NCBI RefSeq assembly: GCF_040829825.1
Contig: NZ_JBFOLH010000012.1
DNA: 64,000 nt
Direction: 5' to 3' (one strand)
DNA from: Leadbetterella sp040829825
GTDB lineage: Bacteria; Bacteroidota; Bacteroidia; Cytophagales; Spirosomataceae
Shown: in pieces, positions 1-8,184 of the stretch
Numbering within the stretch: the stretch's first letter is position 1
How the letters are laid out: each line of letters starts with the position of its first letter
Notes under the pieces: model-generated
The model's database searches: none
What the model saw: the letters and a program-made list of their open reading frames with translations, nothing else
Told to the model about the DNA's origin: nothing
Made by a program: the position numbers and the translations under genes

Positions 1-860
1 GCGGTTTTGAATGGGAGGGAAAAGACCCCAACCTGGCCGTTGATTTTCCCAACAGCGGCGTGTCTTACGAATATGGCAAAACCATCCAATGGAAAATTAA
101 GGCAGGTCGCGATTTTTCAAAGGAATTTGCCACCGATTCGGCCGCTTTTGTCATAAACCAATCTGCGGCAGACTTTTTGGGAATGAAAGACCCCGTAGGC
201 AAAACGCTGAGATGGAATAACCAGCCGTACACCATCATCGGTGTGGTCAGCGACCTGTTGCAGGAATCACCTTTTTTCCCTGTTCGCCCATCGCTGTATC
301 ATATCCGTGACTATGCTGATCTGCCTAACCTGCTGATCCGGCTTAACCCGGACCGGAGCGTGACAGAATCCATAAGCTCGATAGAAAGTGTCTGGAAAAA
401 ACATATTAAGGAAGCTCCTTTTGGTTACACTTTTGTTGACGAAGCTTTCGGTGACAAGTTCAGGGGAGAAGAGCGGATCGGAAAGCTTTCGTCGTGGTTC
501 GCTGTGTTGGCCATCTTTATCTCCTGTCTCGGGCTGTTTGGCATGGCCAGCTTCGTGGCTGAACAGCGCACTAAGGAAATAGGCATCCGTAAGGTATTGG
601 GGGCAAGCGTGGCAAACCTCTGGCGCCTGTTATCCGGAGAGTTTGTATTACTGGTGTTATTGTCGTGCATTATAGCTGTGCCGATAGCCTGGTATTATCT
701 CAATGACTGGCTGGCCAATTACGATTACCGGATCAGTATCAGCTGGGTAGTTTTTGTGCTTGCCGCAGTTGCGGCCCTGCTGATCACCCTGGCTACGGTA
801 AGCTGGCAGGCCATCAGGGCAGCCCTGGCCAACCCGGTGAAGAGTTTGAGAACGGAGTAA
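1..860 (+). CDS. ABC transporter permease, MacB/FtsX type (3' part only)
   Basis: The reading frame is open back to the first base of the window, so only about the last 285 residues of a protein usually near 790 residues are present. They cover the end of the second periplasmic (MacB core) domain, with the motifs AGRDFS and DPVGKTLRW, and the C-terminal FtsX half. That half has three hydrophobic segments, the cytoplasmic loop KEIGIRKVLGAS and the ending NPVKSLRTE shared by every permease in this array. A GTG at 60 could be misread as the start, but the coding pattern continues upstream of it. It is the first of eight tandem paralogues. The transported substrate cannot be read from the sequence. 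Confidence 0.9.
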   Translation, partial: GFEWEGKDPNLAVDFPNSGVSYEYGKTIQWKIKAGRDFSKEFATDSAAFVINQSAADFLGMKDPVGKTLRWNNQPYTIIGVVSDLLQESPFFPVRPSLYHIRDYADLPNLLIRLNPDRSVTESISSIESVWKKHIKEAPFGYTFVDEAFGDKFRGEERIGKLSSWFAVLAIFISCLGLFGMASFVAEQRTKEIGIRKVLGASVANLWRLLSGEFVLLVLLSCIIAVPIAWYYLNDWLANYDYRISISWVVFVLAAVAALLITLATVSWQAIRAALANPVKSLRTE

Positions 861-999
861 AAGTAAAGTTGTTTTTTATGATTTTGTAAAGCTGTTTTTC
901 GTGAAGCCGATTTTCCAGAAAACTGGATATAACCCGCCAGAAAAACGAAATTACGACTTTACAAAAAAAGAAAGCACCCAAACGAAAAAGCTATAAACA
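861..999. repeat. Intergenic GTAAAG/TTTTTCG element, copy 1
   Basis: The spacer holds TTTTGTAAAGCTGTTTTTCG on the left and an approximate inverted copy (CGACTTTACAAAAA) on the right. Between them lie a CTGG...CCAG hairpin and the string ACCCGCCAGAAAAACG. Similar words recur in the spacers at 13770-13873 and 16322-16422, so this is a small interspersed element and not plain promoter DNA. The function is unknown; a terminator or mRNA-processing role is possible. Confidence 0.5.
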
Positions 1000-3378
1000 A
1001 TGATTCGAAACTATTTCAAAATTGCGTGGCGGAACCTGAGGCGGGAAAAAGGGTTTGCGTTTCTGAATATCAGCGGCCTGAGCATAGGCATGGCGGCAGC
1101 TATCCTGATTCTTTTGTGGATTCAGAATGAAATGAGCATGAACCGCACTTTTCCTAAAACAGATCGCATATACCTGATGTATAACCGCGATACCTTCAGT
1201 GGGGAAAAACATGCCTGGGGTACCACACCAAAGGTGATGGCCGCTGTGCTGAAAAAAGATTACCCGGAGGTGGAGGACGCCGTGCGCGTGTCGTGGGCCA
1301 ACTTCTTATTTACGGCAGGCGACAAGAAGCTGAATGAACAGGGCTTTTTTGTGGACAAGGGCTTCCTGGATATGTTTGACTATGAGATGCTGGAAGGAAA
1401 CAGTACTACGGCATTGGATGCGGTAAACCACATCGTACTTACCGAAAGCTACGCCAAAAAGTTGTTTGGTGAAGAGGACGCTATGGGAAAGACCGTTAAA
1501 CTGGACAGCACAGATATATTTACGGTGACGGGGGTAATGAAAGATTTTCCGAATACTACCCGGATCAACAGCCGGACCACGGTCAGTTACCTGCTGCCCT
1601 GGTCTTACATGAAAAAACTTGGGTGGGATGATGAATGGTGGGGGAATAACTCGGTGACCACCTATGCATTGCTGAAAGAAGGGGTATCTCCGGAACAGTT
1701 TAACACAAAAGTAAGAACCGTTACCATAGACCACAGCCCGGAAGGTAACAAGGCCACCACCGAGGTGTTCGGCTACCCGCTCAGCCGGGTATATCTCTAC
1801 GGAAAAAGTGAAAACGGGCAGCTGACTGACGGCCGCATCGTTACGGTAAGGCTGTTTGCGGTCATCGCCATCTTTATCCTGCTGATTGCCTGTATTAATT
1901 TTATGAACCTGAGCACGGCCCGCAGTGAAAAACGGGCCAAAGAAGTGGGTATCCGTAAAGTGGTGGGTGCCGGCAAGGCCTCGCTCATTGTACAGTTTAT
2001 CGGTGAGAGCGTCCTGCTGTCCCTCATGGCGGGCGTGCTGGCTGTGCTCATCGTGCAGCTCAGCCTGCCTTACTTTAATGACCTGGTGGGTAAGCAGCTG
2101 TTCCTGGACTACGGTAACCCGGCCTTCTGGGCACAGCTTACCGGTTTTATCCTCTTTACGGGTTTCCTGGCCGGCAGCTATCCGGCCTTCTTCCTGTCGT
2201 CATTCAGCCCGGTAAAAGTGCTTAAAGGTACTTTCAGAAGGGCCAAAGCCGCTTTGGATCCGCGCAAGGTGCTGGTGGTGATCCAGTTCACCTTTGCCAT
2301 CGTATTGATCATCTCTACGTTGATCATTCAGCGGCAGATCCGGCATGCCCAGAACCGGGAGCTGGGCTACAATAAGAATGGACTCATCTATGTATCGCTT
2401 CAGGGCGATATCGGGAAACGCTACTCTTCCATTAAGCAGTCGCTGCTGGCCAGCGGAGCCGTGGATGCCGTCACAAAATCCATGAGTCCCATTACCCAGC
2501 ACTCGAGCGACAGCTGGGGATTTTCCTGGCCGGGTAGTACTCCGGAAGATGAAAAGCTGGATTTTATCCGGTTCAGCACGGACGGCGACTTTATGAAGGT
2601 CATGGGTACCCAGCTGGTAGAGGGCCGCGACATTGATGTTACACAGCACGTCTCCGATTCCAGCGCCGTGCTCCTGAACGAAACCGCCGTAAAAAGAATG
2701 CGCTTAAAAGATCCCGTGGGGAAAGTCATTACCGATGACGATGAAAAGTGGACCGTAGTGGGCGTGGTGAAAGACTTTATTATCGCATCTCCGTTTGAGC
2801 CGGTAGCCCCCATGATGATTAACGGCCCCTCGGCCTGGTTTAATGTGCTGCATATCCGGCTGAACCCGGACAGGGCCGTGGCCGATAACCTGGCCACCAT
2901 CCAGAAGGTGTTCGAACAGTTTAACCCGCATTACCCGTTTGAATACCAGTTTGTAGACGAACAGTACGCCCTGAAATTTGACGACACCCGGCGTACGGGC
3001 ACGCTGTCCAGCCTGTTTGCCCTCCTGACCATTATCATCTCCTGCCTGGGCCTTTTCGGGCTTTCCGCCTACATGGCAGCCAGTCGGGTGAAAGAAGTAG
3101 GCGTGCGGAAGGTGTTAGGCGCCAGTGTCCGGAATATCACCCTGCTGCTATCTAAAGACTTCCTGAAGCTGGTGATCATCGCCTTCGGCGTGGCAGCGCC
3201 CATCGCCTGGTATGTGATGAGCCGCTGGCTTAGCGGGTATAACTACCGCATCTCCATCGAGTGGTGGGTATTTGCCGTCACGGGCATTATCTCCCTGGTA
3301 ATAGCCGGGCTGACGGTCAGCTTCCAGGCCATAAAAGCGGCGCTGACTAACCCGGTGAAATCATTAAGAACGGAATAG
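1000..3378 (+). CDS. ABC transporter permease, MacB/FtsX type
   Basis: This is a 792-residue membrane protein with two MacB-type periplasmic core domains and two FtsX permease halves. A first helix lies near residues 19-45, followed by a periplasmic domain. Three helices lie near 282-403, another near 428-450, then a second periplasmic domain, and three helices near 670-780. The cytoplasmic loops KEVGIRKVVGA and KEVGVRKVLGA occur in the two halves. It starts MIRNYFKIAWRNL and ends NPVKSLRTE, like its neighbours. The family couples ATP hydrolysis by a separate ATPase to movements of the periplasmic domains, usually in export or envelope signalling. The ATPase at 16423 is the only partner in the window. 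The substrate is unknown. Confidence 0.92.
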   Translation: MIRNYFKIAWRNLRREKGFAFLNISGLSIGMAAAILILLWIQNEMSMNRTFPKTDRIYLMYNRDTFSGEKHAWGTTPKVMAAVLKKDYPEVEDAVRVSWANFLFTAGDKKLNEQGFFVDKGFLDMFDYEMLEGNSTTALDAVNHIVLTESYAKKLFGEEDAMGKTVKLDSTDIFTVTGVMKDFPNTTRINSRTTVSYLLPWSYMKKLGWDDEWWGNNSVTTYALLKEGVSPEQFNTKVRTVTIDHSPEGNKATTEVFGYPLSRVYLYGKSENGQLTDGRIVTVRLFAVIAIFILLIACINFMNLSTARSEKRAKEVGIRKVVGAGKASLIVQFIGESVLLSLMAGVLAVLIVQLSLPYFNDLVGKQLFLDYGNPAFWAQLTGFILFTGFLAGSYPAFFLSSFSPVKVLKGTFRRAKAALDPRKVLVVIQFTFAIVLIISTLIIQRQIRHAQNRELGYNKNGLIYVSLQGDIGKRYSSIKQSLLASGAVDAVTKSMSPITQHSSDSWGFSWPGSTPEDEKLDFIRFSTDGDFMKVMGTQLVEGRDIDVTQHVSDSSAVLLNETAVKRMRLKDPVGKVITDDDEKWTVVGVVKDFIIASPFEPVAPMMINGPSAWFNVLHIRLNPDRAVADNLATIQKVFEQFNPHYPFEYQFVDEQYALKFDDTRRTGTLSSLFALLTIIISCLGLFGLSAYMAASRVKEVGVRKVLGASVRNITLLLSKDFLKLVIIAFGVAAPIAWYVMSRWLSGYNYRISIEWWVFAVTGIISLVIAGLTVSFQAIKAALTNPVKSLRTE

Positions 3379-3415
3379 CTATTAGCCTTCAGTAAGCTGA
3401 TAGCTCAAAACTAAA
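3379..3415. repeat. Short AGCNNNN heptamer run
   Basis: The 40-base spacer between two permease genes contains AGCTATT and AGCCTTC, followed by AAGCTGATAGCT. The words are 7 nt long and begin AGC, and they partly mirror each other (AGCTAT against ATAGCT). The same word family occurs at 10612-10634, 50473-50520 and 51433-51453. Confidence 0.45.
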
Positions 3416-3418
3416 AAT

Positions 3419-5770
3419 ATGATACGTAATTATTTCAAAATCGCCTGGCGGAACCTGCTTCGCAATAAAGGCTTTTCGTTAATCAACCTACTTGGGTTAA
3501 CCATTGGCATTACCTGCACCATTCTCATTTCTTTATGGGTACAGGATGAATTGGTATATAATAAGTTTCATGAAAACTATGATACTATTTACCAGGTCAT
3601 TGCTAACCGCGATTTTAATAACCAGGTGTTTACCGACAGAAGTATGGTGCTACCGCTTGCGGCTGAACTTGAACGTAGCTCTTCACTGATAAAGCATGCC
3701 GCGGTTACCACTCACCCCCAGCCCCGGGTGCTTACACACGACAACGTTAAACTAAAAAAGGAGGGGTACACGGTAAGTGAACATTATTTCGACTTGTTCC
3801 CGTGGGAATTTATAAAGGGCAATGCCGCAACCGCTTTGAAAGAGCCCAACTCTATTGTGCTGACAGCATCCGCTGCAAAAGCATTTTTCGGTATACAAGA
3901 TCCCATTAACAAGGTGTTACGTTTCGATAATGACCGTGATGTAAAAGTTACGGGTGTATTAAAGGACATACCCGGAAACTCTACCTTTCAGTTTGACTGG
4001 CTTACACCGTTTAATTATAATGACCCGCGTACAAAACGTTCTATGAACGAATGGGTAAATTCTTCATGGAATGTATTTATACAAACTGTTCCGAATGCTG
4101 ACACAGCTATGCTGAACAAAAGCATTACTCAGCTAAAGAGATCGCATGGTAACGATGATATCAGCAGCTATTTTGTGTTTCCTATGAGCCGCTGGCGCCT
4201 TTACAGTGATTTTAACCAGGGTATAAACACCGGCGGTATGATAGAATATGTACGCCTGTTTTCTATGGTAGCGGTGATTATTTTATTGATAGCCTGTATC
4301 AACTTCATGAACCTGTCAACCGCAAGAAGCGAAAAACGTGCAAAAGAAGTAGGTATCCGGAAAACACTGGGCTCAGGCAAAAAACAGCTGATTCTGCAAT
4401 TCTTTCTTGAGTCAATGATATTGACGCTGATTGCTTTCGTGCTCGCTGTAGCAACGGTGGTGTTACTGCTACCCTCATTTAATTTACTTATAAACAAGCA
4501 TATTTCGCTGGATGTATCCGGGCCCATATTCTGGCTGGGGGCGGTTGGAATTATTTTGTTTACCGGGTTGGTAGCTGGAAGTTACCCGGCATTATATCTT
4601 TCTTCATTCAACCCGGTTCGGGTTTTGAAAGGTTCATTCACTGCCGGGAAAAGAACAATATTGCCAAGGCATGTACTGGTGGTATCGCAATTCGTAATTT
4701 CTATTCTTCTCATTTCTGCAACCATTATTGTGTACCGCCAGATAGAGCATGTAAAAGATCGTGACCTGGGATATAACCCCGATAATCTTATCATGATACC
4801 GTCAACGCCGGATACAGATAAAAGTTTTGCTGTGATAAAACAGGAGTTGCTTGCAACCCGTATGATCAGCAACGTTACAAGAACATCATCTCCGATAACA
4901 GAAGTGTGGTGGAATACCGGCGCTCCTGATTATGATGGCAAGCCGGCTGATGCTCAGATTATCATGGGTGGGTTGGGCGTTGATGTTGACTTCAGCAAAA
5001 CCATGAACATTAAAATGCTTCAGGGCCGGGACTTCTCCGGCACACCTTCAGACTCTGCCTCCATGATTTTGAATAAAGCGGCCGTTGATGCCATGCAACT
5101 ACAAAACCCGGTTGGCAGGCAAATGCGCTATGGAAGAACCTACACCGTTATCGGAGTTTCAGATAATGTAATCATGACTTCGCCTTTTGAACCAGCGTAT
5201 CCCATGATGATCATGTATGATCCCATCAGGTCTTCCATGAATACCCTCCGTTTAAAAGAAGGAATAATGCCGCAAAAAGCGATTGCAGCCATTGAAACCA
5301 TTTTTAAAAAATATAACCCTGCTGTGCCTTTTGAGTACAAGTTTGTGGACCAGGAATTTCAAAAGAAATTTCTGACCGAAGAGCTCATCAGCAAACTCAC
5401 GAATATTTTTGCAGGTCTTGCTATTTTTATTTGCTGCATTGGCCTGGCGGGCCTGGCATCGTTTACCATCGAAAAACGTTTCAAAGAAATCGGTATCCGC
5501 AAAGTATTGGGCGCCACCGTGCGGCAATTGCTCTTGCTTATTTCAAAAGATTTCTTAAAGCTGGTATTGATTGCGTTTGTTATTGCCACACCATTGGCAT
5601 GGTGGCTTATGCACAACTGGCTGGAAAAATATACCTACCGTATTGATATTAGTATCTGGCTGTTTGGAATTGTAGGTATGTTGGTTTTACTACTGGCATT
5701 AGTGGTAGTTAGCTTAAATACCATAAAAGCGGCGAGGACAAACCCGGTGAAAAGTTTAAGAACAGAATAG
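3419..5770 (+). CDS. ABC transporter permease, MacB/FtsX type
   Basis: This 783-residue paralogue keeps the array layout: N-terminal helix (SLINLLGLTIGITCTILISL), periplasmic domain, three helices, a repeat of the unit, and the ending NPVKSLRTE. The first cytoplasmic loop reads KEVGIRKTLGSGKK and the second KEIGIRKVLGATVRQ. Codon use is visibly richer in A and T at third positions than in the permeases on either side, for example many TTA, ATA and AAA codons. This suggests a different origin or age from its neighbours. It begins 40 bases after the previous gene and 16 bases before the next, so co-transcription is likely. Confidence 0.92.
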   Translation: MIRNYFKIAWRNLLRNKGFSLINLLGLTIGITCTILISLWVQDELVYNKFHENYDTIYQVIANRDFNNQVFTDRSMVLPLAAELERSSSLIKHAAVTTHPQPRVLTHDNVKLKKEGYTVSEHYFDLFPWEFIKGNAATALKEPNSIVLTASAAKAFFGIQDPINKVLRFDNDRDVKVTGVLKDIPGNSTFQFDWLTPFNYNDPRTKRSMNEWVNSSWNVFIQTVPNADTAMLNKSITQLKRSHGNDDISSYFVFPMSRWRLYSDFNQGINTGGMIEYVRLFSMVAVIILLIACINFMNLSTARSEKRAKEVGIRKTLGSGKKQLILQFFLESMILTLIAFVLAVATVVLLLPSFNLLINKHISLDVSGPIFWLGAVGIILFTGLVAGSYPALYLSSFNPVRVLKGSFTAGKRTILPRHVLVVSQFVISILLISATIIVYRQIEHVKDRDLGYNPDNLIMIPSTPDTDKSFAVIKQELLATRMISNVTRTSSPITEVWWNTGAPDYDGKPADAQIIMGGLGVDVDFSKTMNIKMLQGRDFSGTPSDSASMILNKAAVDAMQLQNPVGRQMRYGRTYTVIGVSDNVIMTSPFEPAYPMMIMYDPIRSSMNTLRLKEGIMPQKAIAAIETIFKKYNPAVPFEYKFVDQEFQKKFLTEELISKLTNIFAGLAIFICCIGLAGLASFTIEKRFKEIGIRKVLGATVRQLLLLISKDFLKLVLIAFVIATPLAWWLMHNWLEKYTYRIDISIWLFGIVGMLVLLLALVVVSLNTIKAARTNPVKSLRTE

Positions 5771-5786
5771 CTTAAACCTAAAAACC

Positions 5787-8171
5787 ATGATACGAAATTA
5801 TTTAAAAATCGCCCTTAGGAACCTGATGAAGAGCAAAGTGTTCTCTTTCATCAATATCCTGGGATTGACCATCGGCATTACCGTTTGCATGATGATCTTT
5901 CTCTTTATTATGAATGAATTCAGCGTGGATAAGTTTCATGCTAACGGTGACCGCATTTACCGCGTCCTGCGCTCGTATGAGCGCGATGGCCAGCCGGGCA
6001 GTGTGGCGTACTTATCCGGAATGCATTCACCGGCGCTGATGAATGATTTTAAAGGGCAGATCGAGCGATCGGTACGGGTAAGCACGGCCGAGGACCTGGT
6101 GACCATTGGCGACCGCTCGTTCCGGGAGAAAAGGGTGGTAAATGCAGACAGCGATTTCTTCCGCCTGTTTTCTTTTCCCCTGCTCAAAGGCGATGCCGCT
6201 ACCGTGCTGCAGGATCCGGCCCGGGTGGTGCTGACCGAAAGCACGGCAAAGAAATACTTCGGAACGGTAGAAGAGGCCATGGGCAAGCAGATCACCCTTC
6301 ACAAAGATCTGCTCCTTACGGTAAGCGGTATTGCGAAAGATGTGCCCTCCAATTCCCATCTTCAGTTTGACCTGATGGTGCCGCTTGAAAACTATAAGGA
6401 CAGGGGGGATATGACCACCTGGATCAATAACGGCGTATTTACGTACGTGCAGCTGAGCCCCGGCACTACCCAGGAGCAGGTAGAAAAGCAATTTCCGCAG
6501 TACATGGAGAAATACCTCGGCGCTGATATGCGCAAATACGGGTTCGCCTGGGGGCTTTCGCTTACCCCGCTGAAAGATATTTATTTTGAAGCACCGGCTG
6601 AATTCGGCGACAGTATCCGGCACGGTGATAAAACAGTGGTGTTTATTTTCCTCTCCATTGCCGTGCTCATCCTGCTGATCGCCTGCATCAATTTCATGAA
6701 CCTCTCCACCATCCGGGCGGCAGAACGGTCCAAAGAAGTAGGCCTGCGTAAAGTACTCGGAGCACTTAGAAACCACCTGGTGGGGCAGTTCATCGGTGAG
6801 AGCGTGCTGCTCACCCTCATATCCTGCGTATTGGCGGTACTGCTCCTGTGGCTGACCATGCCCTGGTATAACCAGTTGCTGGGCTATTCCCTGACCGTCT
6901 CGTGGAATACGCCGAACCTCTGGCTCTTTCTCGTGGGGGTAATCGTAGTAGTAGGCTTCCTGGCGGGAAGTTACCCGGCCTTTGTACTGTCGGCTTTTTC
7001 TCCGGTGCAGGCCTTGAAAAGCCGGCTGAACCTGGGTAAAAACGGTGCTTCTTTCCGGCAGGTACTGGTGGTGGTGCAGTTCAGCATCTCCGTATTTCTC
7101 ATTGTAGGTACACTGATCATCACCCGGCAAATGAACTATGTGAAAGGCATGCAGCTGGGCTATAACCAGGAGCAGACGGTGAGCCTGCCGGTGGATAACG
7201 AAGATATCTACAGGAATCTGGATGCATTTAAAACCGGCCTGAAACAGCACAGCGCCGTGCAGGAGGTATCCTGGATGTCCGGCGAGCCGGGAGGCTTTTT
7301 TGACGGGTACGTGTTTGATGTGGAGGGGCGAAGCGAGCGATGGAATGCCCGGACGGAATTTGCCGATTTTGATTTTGTTAAAACGCTGGGATTAAAGATC
7401 ATTGCCGGCCGGGATTTTTCAGCTACGTTCCCTACGGATTCCACTGAGGCCGTACTGGTTAACAAAACGGCTGTGGCCAACCTGGGCTGGACACCCGCTG
7501 AGGCCATCGGTAAGTGGATACAGAATACCGCTCGCGACAGTGCAAAACGGAGAATCGTAGGGGTAGTAGACGACTTTAACTTTGAGAGTTTAAAGGAGAA
7601 TATAGCTCCCCTGGTCATTTCACCTGTAGAAGACAAAAGGGTCATCCTGGTCAGATTAAATCCGGGCAATATTCCGGCCGGGATAGATCTCATTAAAAAG
7701 GAATACAGCAAAGTGGCGCCTGCTTACCCGCTGGAATATAAATTTTTAGACCGGAAGTTTAATGATATGTACAAAAAAGACCTGCGCCAGCAAACGCTCT
7801 TAACCGTGTTTGCCGGCCTGGCCATCTTTGTGGCCTGCCTGGGGCTGTTTGGCCTGGCCTCCTTTACGGCTGCCAAGCGCTTTAAGGAGATCGGTGTACG
7901 GAAAGTGCTGGGCTCCTCCGTGAAGGGCATCGTGGTACTGCTGTCAAAAGACCTGTTAAAGCCGGTGGTCATAGCCACCTGCATCGCATTACCGGCAGGT
8001 TACTGGGCCATGAACCAATGGCTTCAGAACTTTGCGTACAAAACCCCTGTAAGCGGATGGGTATTTGTGCTGGCGGCCCTGATCACTTTAGGTATTGCCC
8101 TGATCACAGTAAGTATAAAAGCCATACGGGCCGCTATGGCTAACCCGGTGAAGAGTTTAAGAACAGAATGA
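5787..8171 (+). CDS. ABC transporter permease, MacB/FtsX type
   Basis: A 794-residue member of the array with duplicated MacB core plus FtsX architecture. The first periplasmic domain contains the family pattern VLTESTAKKYFG, and the second contains AGRDFSATFPTDSTEAVLVNKTA. The membrane loops are KEVGLRKVLGALRNH and KEIGVRKVLGSSVKG. The ATG lies 16 bases after the previous stop, preceded by the A-rich string CCTAAAAACC; no strong Shine-Dalgarno site is seen, as is usual in Bacteroidota. The downstream gene begins only 13 bases after the stop, so translation of the run is probably from a polycistronic message. The substrate is unknown. Confidence 0.92.
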   Translation: MIRNYLKIALRNLMKSKVFSFINILGLTIGITVCMMIFLFIMNEFSVDKFHANGDRIYRVLRSYERDGQPGSVAYLSGMHSPALMNDFKGQIERSVRVSTAEDLVTIGDRSFREKRVVNADSDFFRLFSFPLLKGDAATVLQDPARVVLTESTAKKYFGTVEEAMGKQITLHKDLLLTVSGIAKDVPSNSHLQFDLMVPLENYKDRGDMTTWINNGVFTYVQLSPGTTQEQVEKQFPQYMEKYLGADMRKYGFAWGLSLTPLKDIYFEAPAEFGDSIRHGDKTVVFIFLSIAVLILLIACINFMNLSTIRAAERSKEVGLRKVLGALRNHLVGQFIGESVLLTLISCVLAVLLLWLTMPWYNQLLGYSLTVSWNTPNLWLFLVGVIVVVGFLAGSYPAFVLSAFSPVQALKSRLNLGKNGASFRQVLVVVQFSISVFLIVGTLIITRQMNYVKGMQLGYNQEQTVSLPVDNEDIYRNLDAFKTGLKQHSAVQEVSWMSGEPGGFFDGYVFDVEGRSERWNARTEFADFDFVKTLGLKIIAGRDFSATFPTDSTEAVLVNKTAVANLGWTPAEAIGKWIQNTARDSAKRRIVGVVDDFNFESLKENIAPLVISPVEDKRVILVRLNPGNIPAGIDLIKKEYSKVAPAYPLEYKFLDRKFNDMYKKDLRQQTLLTVFAGLAIFVACLGLFGLASFTAAKRFKEIGVRKVLGSSVKGIVVLLSKDLLKPVVIATCIALPAGYWAMNQWLQNFAYKTPVSGWVFVLAALITLGIALITVSIKAIRAAMANPVKSLRTE

Positions 8172-8184
8172 AAACACCAGACCC

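Noticed and set aside
6027..7250. Minus-strand open frame of 407 codons inside a permease gene
   Set aside because: The plus strand encodes a conserved MacB-type permease here; the antisense product has no family features and arises from GC-rich codon bias.
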